This document shows positions 1 to 6,347 of a stretch of 35,555 nt of DNA, in pieces. A program made the translations under genes and the position numbers. Origin of the DNA: an uncultured Lachnospiraceae bacterium (GTDB taxonomy: Bacteria; Bacillota; Clostridia; Lachnospirales; Lachnospiraceae); contig CAPNGW010000003.1 of NCBI GenBank assembly GCA_948665105.1, forward strand, positions 1 through 35,555. The letters run 5' to 3'. The notes under the pieces are model-generated. The model was not told the origin of the DNA and ran no database searches. It saw only the letters and a program-made list of their open reading frames with translations. The number at the start of each line of letters is the position of its first letter. Within the stretch, counting starts at the first letter, position 1.

Positions 1-1
1 C

Positions 2-1110
2 AGCGGAAGTGAGACAATCCCGTCAGGTGGAACGGTATGCTTCCCGTTGATGTTCTTAGGTGGAGATGATGTCTGGTATCCGGTGCTTGCACAGGAGGCT
101 CAGGTAAATCCGGCTGACGTCCTTTCTGTTAATATAGACGCTTTCAGCGGTGGTGAGATGCTGGGGCAGCCTCAGTGGAAAACCTGGGAGAACGGTCATT
201 ATTTCGTGGAATATACTTTAACTAATGCGGCAGAAACGGAGATGCCGGTGGAGGTTTCTGTAACCTTGTCCAAGGGAAAGTTATCCGGAGAAACACAGTA
301 TTTTTCAGGAAAAGTGGAAGCCGGTGCGAAAGAGCCGGAAGACCCGGAAGAGCTGCCAAAGCCGGATGGGATTATCATGCCAATCAAGATCAGCGGAACG
401 GTATATGACTGTATCGTGGATCTGCAAGGATATCTTACCAGCAGCGGAAGTGAGACAATCCCGTCAGGTGGAACGGTATGCTTCCCGTTGATGTTCCTGG
501 GCGGTGACGGTGCATGGTACCCGGTTATGTCAGAAGAATTACAGGGGACACCGAAACAGTTTGTGCATGTGACACAACAGGTAAACAGTGAAAATATTAC
601 TTTAGGAAAACCACAATGGAAAACCTGGGAGAACGGCCACTGGTATGTGGAATATACTGTGATTGGACCAAGCGGAGCAGCCATTGATTTCTCAGCAAGG
701 ATAATTCAGGATAAGAAATCAGGCATTGCCCAGAGATTTGAGGGGCTGCTTGAGAAAGAAGAAGGTGAAACAGGAACGAATTCAAAGAATATGATGGCAT
801 CAATCACCATGGGCGGTGTTACTTATGACTGTATTGTAGATTTGGGTAGCTATCTTACCAGCAGCGGAAATGAAATTCTTCCCTCCGGAGGAACAGTATG
901 CTTCCCATTGATGTTCCTGGGCGGCGATGGTGTATGGTATCCGGTACTTGAACAGGAATTAAATGGTTCACCGGAAGAATTGTTTGATGTTACTTACACG
1001 GCAGAGCTTGGAGACTGTACCATAGCAGGAGGGGAATTTAAGACCTGGGAAAATGGCCATTATTTTGTAGAATATCAGCTTGAAGGTGGGGAAGAGCCTG
1101 CCTGGGTAAC
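2..1110 (+). repeat. Tandem in-gene repeats of about 441 and 420 bp
   Basis: Nucleotides 1-55 recur without change at 442-496, giving a period of 441 bp. The third copy of the same block begins at 862 (period 420 bp) and has diverged. The WKTWENGH block recurs near nt 175, 615 and 1040. The pattern fits duplication of a protein domain, with the first two copies more recently duplicated or homogenised than the third. Confidence 0.85.
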
Positions 1111-1870
1111 GATTACTGCTACTCTTCGTCAAGGGGATTTATCAGGAAAACCGCAGAAATTTTACGGAAGGGTAGATAAGAAATACACCAGTCCTCAGGT
1201 TCCTTTGATTCCCGGTGCTAGTTTAATAATAAAGCGTCTGGCGGAATGTGCGGATTTTAACAGAATGACCTTTACCATTGCAGATGTGCGTTATGAAGAT
1301 CCCTGGCCCATTGATTTTTCTTCTCCGTATACCAATGATGCTATTTTACGGGATGGTTCCATAATCAAAGCAGATTTAAGCTTTATGGTAAATAACCAGT
1401 GGTACTCGGTACGGAACAATGAGTGTAATGAGAATGTAGAAGATCTTTTTACTTACGAATTTGAGATCCTGGAGGGTGAGGATTGTGTTGGAACCCCCCG
1501 TTTTACTACACGACTTGACCCCATCGGGGATATTTGGGAATTCGAAGTGCCGGTGGCTTATATGGGCGAGGACAGTAATTTTCGCTTTACCCTGTGCCTG
1601 AAATCCAAGGATGGAACGAAGGTGGGATCAGTTTATGAGGTAAGCGGTACCGTGCAGGATGCAGCCGGAGACTTTATCGTAACAAAGGAAGAAAGAACCT
1701 CCCCTGTGGGAAATGAGCTGAAAGAAGATGAAAAGAAATCATTCCCGGTGATTCCTGTGGCCGTAGCAGGAGGTGCGGCGGTTGTGTTGACTGCAGGAGG
1801 AACTGCTGCTGGAGTTGTGTTGAATAAGCGCAGTAAAGCCGCAAAAGGAAAAAACAAAAAAATGGAATAA
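2..1870 (+). CDS. Repetitive membrane-anchored surface protein, 3' part (start lies upstream of the window)
   Basis: The reading frame is open from the first full codon in the window, so the visible 622 residues are the C-terminal part of a larger protein. It contains three tandem units of about 140-147 residues. Each carries the blocks YDCIVDL, SGGTVCFPLMFLGGD, WYPV and (W/F)KTWENGH followed by an aromatic-rich VEY strand. A fourth, degenerate unit follows at roughly nt 1370-1650. Each unit has a Cys in the YDC block and another in the TVC block, so intradomain disulfides are possible. The C-terminus has a hydrophobic Val/Ala/Gly segment (about nt 1740-1830) followed by a Lys/Arg-rich tail, as in a C-terminally anchored exported protein. 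I see no LPXTG sortase motif. The repeats look beta-rich, but I do not recognise the family; binding or adhesion would be a guess. Confidence 0.75.
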   Translation, partial: SGSETIPSGGTVCFPLMFLGGDDVWYPVLAQEAQVNPADVLSVNIDAFSGGEMLGQPQWKTWENGHYFVEYTLTNAAETEMPVEVSVTLSKGKLSGETQYFSGKVEAGAKEPEDPEELPKPDGIIMPIKISGTVYDCIVDLQGYLTSSGSETIPSGGTVCFPLMFLGGDGAWYPVMSEELQGTPKQFVHVTQQVNSENITLGKPQWKTWENGHWYVEYTVIGPSGAAIDFSARIIQDKKSGIAQRFEGLLEKEEGETGTNSKNMMASITMGGVTYDCIVDLGSYLTSSGNEILPSGGTVCFPLMFLGGDGVWYPVLEQELNGSPEELFDVTYTAELGDCTIAGGEFKTWENGHYFVEYQLEGGEEPAWVTITATLRQGDLSGKPQKFYGRVDKKYTSPQVPLIPGASLIIKRLAECADFNRMTFTIADVRYEDPWPIDFSSPYTNDAILRDGSIIKADLSFMVNNQWYSVRNNECNENVEDLFTYEFEILEGEDCVGTPRFTTRLDPIGDIWEFEVPVAYMGEDSNFRFTLCLKSKDGTKVGSVYEVSGTVQDAAGDFIVTKEERTSPVGNELKEDEKKSFPVIPVAVAGGAAVVLTAGGTAAGVVLNKRSKAAKGKNKKME

Positions 1871-1899
1871 TTGACAAAAAAAGCCATCAAAGCTATAAT
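1871..1899 (+). promoter_or_regulatory. Sigma-A type promoter for the gntR-family gene
   Basis: TTGACA at 1871-1876 and TATAAT at 1894-1899 are separated by 17 bp, a perfect consensus. The -35 box begins at the base after the stop codon of the surface-protein gene. The next gene starts at 1997, leaving a leader of roughly 90 nt. Confidence 0.85.
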
Positions 1900-1910
1900 A
1901 AATGAAACAA

Positions 1911-1950
1911 ACCAAAGAGCTTACGGTACAAAGTCTGAGGGCTCTTTGGT
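1911..1950 (+). other. Perfect 10-bp inverted repeat in the leader of the gntR-family gene
   Basis: ACCAAAGAGC at 1911-1920 is complementary to GCTCTTTGGT at 1941-1950, with a 20-nt loop. It lies just downstream of the promoter and is not followed by a run of T. It could terminate the upstream surface gene weakly, act as an operator, or be a leader RNA hairpin. The sequence does not decide between these. Confidence 0.5.
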
Positions 1951-1996
1951 TATTCTATAAGAGTCTTCCTGATAGAATAAATTGGAGGAAAGAGAT

Positions 1997-2707
1997 ATGG
2001 AAGCTGCGTACAAGCGAATGTATGAAGCGTTAAAAAGACAGATTGTCCACAAAGAATATCCCGTAGGCTCTCTGTTGCCACCGGAACCGGAACTGGAGAA
2101 AGAATTCGGTGTCAGCCGCACCACGGTGCGGCGGGCCATTGAGCTGTTGGTGCGGGATGGATATATTATAGTTAAGCGGGGATTCGGCACTCAGGTTATC
2201 AGTCGTAAAGCGATTCAGAACTTAAACCGCCTGACTTCCATCAGTGATTCTCTGGAAAAAAAGGGGCATGAGGTGGGAATTGCCAGCTGTTATACCGAAA
2301 TTGTTTCGGCCGATAAAGAGAAGGCCAGAACTCTGGCAGTACCGGAAGGAACGCCCCTTGTATGTATTCATCGAATTCGTACAGCAGACGGTGTTCCCGT
2401 CAGTATTGAAGAGAATTATATCATCGCTTCTTACGTACCCGGAATTGAGAATGAAGACACTATTCTGCGTCTGTACGCATTATTAAAGGAAAAATATGGA
2501 ATTAGTTTTACCGGTTCCAGGGATATCATCAGTGCCTGTGGTGCCGGATTTCAGGAAGCGCAGCTACTGGAAGTTCCGCCAAAAACTGCATTAATAACAG
2601 TACACCGGGTATGCAGTGTAAGAGAACGTCCGGTGGAATTGGATCTTGTGCGGATTGTAGCCAATATTTATGAATTTGAAGTATTTTTTGAAGCCCCTTT
2701 AGAATAG
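1997..2707 (+). CDS. GntR/HutC-family transcriptional regulator
   Basis: This is a 236-residue DNA-binding regulator. The N-terminal winged helix (about residues 5-70) contains the typical GntR stretch LPPEPELEKEFGVSRTTVRR followed by a wing ending in RGFGT. The remaining 160 residues have the size and character of the UTRA ligand-binding domain of the HutC subfamily, which commonly senses sugars, sugar phosphates or amino-acid derivatives. The ATG at 1997 is chosen because GGAGGA at 1984-1989 precedes it by 7 nt; an upstream in-frame TTG at 1982 would overlap that site. The gene has its own promoter and terminator and lies directly upstream of the glycyl-radical operon in the same direction, so it is probably the local regulator, with two palindromes at the operon promoter as candidate operators. 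Confidence 0.9.
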   Translation: MEAAYKRMYEALKRQIVHKEYPVGSLLPPEPELEKEFGVSRTTVRRAIELLVRDGYIIVKRGFGTQVISRKAIQNLNRLTSISDSLEKKGHEVGIASCYTEIVSADKEKARTLAVPEGTPLVCIHRIRTADGVPVSIEENYIIASYVPGIENEDTILRLYALLKEKYGISFTGSRDIISACGAGFQEAQLLEVPPKTALITVHRVCSVRERPVELDLVRIVANIYEFEVFFEAPLE

Positions 2708-2725
2708 TAAAATAAAAACAGTGTA

Positions 2726-2756
2726 AGAGACAGGAACGATTCCCCTGTCTCTTTTT
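2726..2756 (+). terminator. Intrinsic terminator after the gntR-family gene
   Basis: AGAGACAGG at 2726-2734 pairs perfectly with CCTGTCTCT at 2744-2752, with a 9-nt loop, and the 3' arm runs into TTTTT. It separates the regulator transcript from the downstream operon. Confidence 0.85.
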
Positions 2757-2791
2757 CTGTAAAAAAATAATAACCATTTGGCAATCAAAAT

Positions 2792-2815
2792 ATATATACA
2801 TAATTATGTATATAT
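2792..2815. promoter_or_regulatory. Perfect 24-bp AT-rich palindrome, candidate distal operator
   Basis: The 24 bases form an uninterrupted perfect palindrome centred on CATAATTATG (2799-2808). Its core ACATAATTATGT matches, except at one base, the palindrome embedded in the operon promoter 64 bp downstream (centre to centre). Binding by the neighbouring GntR protein is inferred. Confidence 0.55.
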
Positions 2816-2850
2816 TAAAAAATCAAATATTTCATCACAAAATACCAGTA

Positions 2851-2879
2851 TTGACATATAAACATCATTATGTTATGAT
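2851..2879 (+). promoter_or_regulatory. Promoter of the glycyl-radical operon with an embedded operator-like palindrome
   Basis: TTGACA at 2851-2856 and TATGAT at 2874-2879 have a 17-bp spacer. Between and overlapping them, AACAT (2861-2865) and ATGTT (2870-2874) form an inverted repeat with a 4-bp centre. A bound repressor would cover the spacer and the -10 box. The first gene begins at 2916. Confidence 0.8.
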
Positions 2880-2915
2880 AAGAAAAAATGAAAAAGAAAG
2901 GAAGAATGAATACAT

Positions 2916-3626
2916 ATGATTCTGAATAAGGAAACCCTTCCCCGTCTGATTGACATCAGTTGTGTAAGAGCGGATAATACCCAGGAGGAATTAAATGCCA
3001 TGGTGCAGCTTGCAAAGGAACGTCATTTTATCTGTTGTTTCTCAATGCCCTGCTTTACTCCCTGGCTGACAGAGGCTTTAAAGGGAGAAAAGGATATACT
3101 GGTTGGAGCAGCTGTGGGATTCCCTTCCGGTGCTGTGTCTACAGCAGCAAAATTATTGGATGTGAAAGAGCAGATGGCGCTGGGCTGTCGGGAATTTGAC
3201 ATGGTAATTGATATAGGTGCTTTAAAGTCCGGTCTCTATAATGTAGTAGAGAAGGATATACGCTCAGTAGTAGAATCTGCAGATGGGTATCCGGTAAAGA
3301 CTATTATCGAAGTGTCCCTGCTTACGGATGATGAGATTAAAAAAGCCAGTGAACTGGCCGTGAAATCCGGAGCAACATTTGTAAAAACCGGAACCGGCTG
3401 GGCAGGAAAACCCACCACAGCAGAGCATATTCGCCTGATCAAATCCGTTGTTGGAAATGACGCCTATATTAAAGCAGCCGGGGGCGTTCGTACCATGAAG
3501 GATATTGTATCTCTTATTGGAGAAGGATGCTCCCGTTTTGGAATTGGAATGAATTCCATTCTCAATATTATGAAGGAACTGGGAGATTCAACTGTGGAAT
3601 GTGCCGATGTAAAAGTACTCTATTAA
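2916..3626 (+). CDS. DeoC-type class I aldolase (deoxyribose-phosphate aldolase family)
   Basis: This 236-residue TIM-barrel aldolase is of the DERA family, which cleaves 2-deoxyribose 5-phosphate to glyceraldehyde 3-phosphate and acetaldehyde through a Schiff base. The family landmarks are visible: VGFPSG near residue 67, Asp95 in FDMVIDIG, Lys157 in VKTGTGW (Schiff-base lysine position) and Lys186 in IKAAGGVRT (proton-relay lysine position). The C-terminal phosphate-binding segment reads RFGIGMNS rather than the usual RFGASS-like form, so the exact substrate may differ from plain deoxyribose 5-phosphate. It is the first gene of the operon, preceded by AAAGGAAG, with 13 bp to the kinase gene. 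The pairing with a kinase and a radical enzyme points to catabolism of an imported polyol or deoxy sugar rather than nucleoside salvage. Confidence 0.85.
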   Translation: MILNKETLPRLIDISCVRADNTQEELNAMVQLAKERHFICCFSMPCFTPWLTEALKGEKDILVGAAVGFPSGAVSTAAKLLDVKEQMALGCREFDMVIDIGALKSGLYNVVEKDIRSVVESADGYPVKTIIEVSLLTDDEIKKASELAVKSGATFVKTGTGWAGKPTTAEHIRLIKSVVGNDAYIKAAGGVRTMKDIVSLIGEGCSRFGIGMNSILNIMKELGDSTVECADVKVLY

Positions 3627-3639
3627 GGAGGACAAAGCG

Positions 3640-5160
3640 ATGAAACAGATACTTGCATATGATTTGGGAACCAGCGGCGTCAAAGCAAGCCTGTATGATG
3701 ATAATGGGAAGCTGCTGGCGGCACGATATGGACAGTATCCCACTTTCTATCCTGCAGAAGGATACCACGAGCAAAGACCCCTTGACTGGTGGGAAAATAT
3801 CAGAAAAGCAACCCGGGAGATAGACACTCAATTTGGCTTGTCAGACGTGGGGGCTATCGGCATCTCCGGACACAGCCTTGGAACTGTGGCGGTAGATCGG
3901 AAGGGAAACCTGCTCACAGAGACCACCCCCATCTGGTCAGATACGAGAGCAGTCGCTCAGGCAGAAAATTTCTTTAAAAAAGTAGATTATCAGTCCTGGT
4001 ACGAAACCACTGGAAATGGGTTCCCGCGCCATCTGTATGCATTGTTTAAACAAATGTGGATTAAGGAACAGTTGCCAAAGGTTTATGATAAAACCGCCTG
4101 TTTTCTGGGGTCCAAGGATTACATCAATTTACGGCTGACCGGAAAGATAATAACAGATCGCTCTTATGCATCTGGAAGTGGAGCGTACAGTCTGCAGGAA
4201 GAGCAATATATAGAAGATTATTTACAGGCCGCAGGAATTGATTTGGACAAACTGCCCCAAGTGGTTAGTTCAACGGAAGTCATCGGTGAGGTAAGTGAAG
4301 AAGCGGCAAAGGAGCTGGGACTTCCCTCCGGGATTCCGGTGGTGGCCGGAGGAGTGGATAACGCCTGCATGACGCTGGGGGCTAACTGTAAGAAAATTGG
4401 TGACGGTTATGCTTCCTTGGGAACTTCCGCCTGGGTCACGGTATGTGCCGAAACGCCTTCTGTGAATTTTGCAGCAAAAACATATACCTTTGCTCACTGT
4501 ATTCCGGGACAGTATCTGCCCAGCGCAGGTATCTTTTCTTCCGGTTCTTCATTAGAATGGGTGATTCATAATCTGTTTGGTAATCTAGCCGAAGCAGAGA
4601 ATGTGTACGAAAGACTGTCTGAAATGGTCCGTAGAACACCGGCAGGAGCCCACGGTTTATATTTCATTCCCAATCTGGCAGGAGGTTCTTCCTTCGATCC
4701 ATCACCGGATGTTCGGGGATTATTGGCGGGACTGGACCTTCGGCATACCCAGGATGATGTAGTGCGGGCAGTGTATGAAGGAATTGCCCTTCACCTGCGC
4801 TGTGCTTACGATGTTCTGGCAAAGGAAACTCCCCTTAAGGAAAAATTGCTGCTAGTGGGAGGCGGTGCCAGAAGCCAGGTGTGGCGAGAGATTTACGCGG
4901 CAGTATTCGGAATTCCAGTACAGAAAACAGAAGTGGTACAGGACGCGGCTTCCTTGGGAGCGGCGGCGCTGGCCGCGGTGGGAGCAGGTATCTGGAAAGA
5001 TTATACTGTGCTTGATAAAGCGCATGGAGCGGGAACGCTGACTAGTCCGAAACAAGAGGAGGCAAACTTTTACCGTGGTATGTTGCCAAGATACAAGTCC
5101 CTGTGGGGACTTACACAGAATATGGCAGAGATTATGAAGGAGGAGCGAAGCGATGAATGA
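3640..5160 (+). CDS. FGGY-family carbohydrate kinase (xylulokinase-like)
   Basis: This 506-residue sugar kinase has the usual two-domain FGGY length. The N-terminal phosphate-binding motif DLGTSGVK (about residues 8-15) is present, as are SGHSLG, WSDTRA, the catalytic-base Asp240 in GGVDNACMTLG, GTSAWVTV, and the C-terminal VGGGARS...DAASLGAAALA block that closes over ATP. Overall it resembles xylulokinase, but FGGY specificity cannot be read by eye. Family members act on ketopentoses, deoxyketoses, glycerol or the AI-2 signal. In this operon the most sensible role is to phosphorylate the terminal carbon of the sugar that the aldolase then cleaves. An AAGGAGG site precedes the ATG. Its 3' end overlaps the next gene by 8 nt, which suggests translational coupling. 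Confidence 0.88.
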   Translation: MKQILAYDLGTSGVKASLYDDNGKLLAARYGQYPTFYPAEGYHEQRPLDWWENIRKATREIDTQFGLSDVGAIGISGHSLGTVAVDRKGNLLTETTPIWSDTRAVAQAENFFKKVDYQSWYETTGNGFPRHLYALFKQMWIKEQLPKVYDKTACFLGSKDYINLRLTGKIITDRSYASGSGAYSLQEEQYIEDYLQAAGIDLDKLPQVVSSTEVIGEVSEEAAKELGLPSGIPVVAGGVDNACMTLGANCKKIGDGYASLGTSAWVTVCAETPSVNFAAKTYTFAHCIPGQYLPSAGIFSSGSSLEWVIHNLFGNLAEAENVYERLSEMVRRTPAGAHGLYFIPNLAGGSSFDPSPDVRGLLAGLDLRHTQDDVVRAVYEGIALHLRCAYDVLAKETPLKEKLLLVGGGARSQVWREIYAAVFGIPVQKTEVVQDAASLGAAALAAVGAGIWKDYTVLDKAHGAGTLTSPKQEEANFYRGMLPRYKSLWGLTQNMAEIMKEERSDE

Positions 5161-6334
5161 TTTTCAATATTTTAATCCGGTTTCTGTAGAATTTAGGGAA
5201 AATGGATTGAAGGATGCAGGCGCAGTAGTGGCAAAGTATGGGAAGAAAGCCATGGTGGTATCCTATGAAGATGTTTCTTTTTTTCAAGACAAGCTGGAGC
5301 TTCTGAAAGCCACCCTGCAGGAACATGGGGTGGACGTGGTGGAATTTTTCCGCATCTGTGCCAATCCGTTGATTTCTACGGCCAGAGAAGGTGTTGCACT
5401 GTGTAAGAAATTAGGTGTGGACGTAGTGGTAGGCTTTGGTGGAGGAAGCGTTATGGATTCTGCCAAGGTCATTGCAGCCGGAGCTTTATATGAGCATGGG
5501 GATATTGTCAATATGTTTGTATTCAGTCACAGCAATCCTACCCAGATTCCACCGGAACATTCCCTGCCTACAGTGATGATCAGCACACTGCCTGCTACCG
5601 GCAGTGAAATGAATCTCTGCGCGGTAATGACCAATGATGAAACGAAGCAGAAATCTTATGTGTGGGCGGAATCACTTTATCCAAAGGCAGCTATTTTAGA
5701 CCCTGCTCTTACGGCCGGATTGCCCCGGTATCAGACCGCCTGCGGCGGCATTGATACTATGGCTCATATCATTGAAGCTTATTTGAATGGCGATGACAGC
5801 AACCTGATTTTGCAGGACTATGTGGAAGAAGGAGCCATTCGAGCAGTAAAAGAGACATTGCCGGTTGTGCTTGCCAACCCCGGTGATTTGCAGGCACGGG
5901 GGGTTATGATGTGGGCAGCTACCATAGCACTGTCCGGATTTATCAATGCAGGAACCATGATATTTACACCGATGCACCAGCTGGGTCATGTGCTGAGCGC
6001 CAGATACAATGCAACTCATGGCGCAACGTTGGCATGTCTGATGCCGGCCTGGATGCGACTCTTTTCCAATCGCCCCGACAATAAGCGCTATCGGCTGTTC
6101 GCACAGCGGATTTGGGAATGTGAGGATATTCTGGAAGCGGCAGATAAGTTTGAAGCATTTGTTGGGGAAGCCGGAGTAGAGACCCATATCCGTGAATTTG
6201 GCGTCAAAGAAGAGGATATTCCCATGTTGGCAAGAGAGGTACAGACGGTAAGCTTTGGACCGGACGACCGGCTGGGCTCCAATCCTAAAATCAGTGTGGA
6301 AGAAGTAGAAGAAATCTACCGTCTGGCATTTTAA
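5153..6334 (+). CDS. Iron-type (group III) alcohol dehydrogenase
   Basis: This 393-residue NAD(P)H-dependent alcohol dehydrogenase belongs to the iron-containing family. The nucleotide-binding GGGSVMDSAK lies at about residues 96-105. The metal ligands are recognisable as Asp201 and His205 (GGIDTMAH), His275 (MHQLGH) and His289 (NATHG), a spacing like that of the YqhD/BDH subgroup. The ATG overlaps the end of the kinase gene by 8 nt and has GAAGGAGGAG upstream inside that gene. If the aldolase yields acetaldehyde, this enzyme would reduce it to ethanol and reoxidise a reduced cofactor. If another aldehyde or ketone is made, it would be the reductase for that. Substrate and cofactor preference are inferred from context only. 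Confidence 0.88.
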   Translation: MNDFQYFNPVSVEFRENGLKDAGAVVAKYGKKAMVVSYEDVSFFQDKLELLKATLQEHGVDVVEFFRICANPLISTAREGVALCKKLGVDVVVGFGGGSVMDSAKVIAAGALYEHGDIVNMFVFSHSNPTQIPPEHSLPTVMISTLPATGSEMNLCAVMTNDETKQKSYVWAESLYPKAAILDPALTAGLPRYQTACGGIDTMAHIIEAYLNGDDSNLILQDYVEEGAIRAVKETLPVVLANPGDLQARGVMMWAATIALSGFINAGTMIFTPMHQLGHVLSARYNATHGATLACLMPAWMRLFSNRPDNKRYRLFAQRIWECEDILEAADKFEAFVGEAGVETHIREFGVKEEDIPMLAREVQTVSFGPDDRLGSNPKISVEEVEEIYRLAF

Positions 6335-6347
6335 AGGGGGAAACAGG

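Noticed and set aside
1..1110. CRISPR-like repeat array
   Set aside because: The repeats are about 420-441 bp, in frame and encode protein domains; there are no short direct repeats with spacers.
1982..1996. TTG start for the gntR-family gene
   Set aside because: It would overlap the GGAGGA ribosome site that serves the ATG at 1997.
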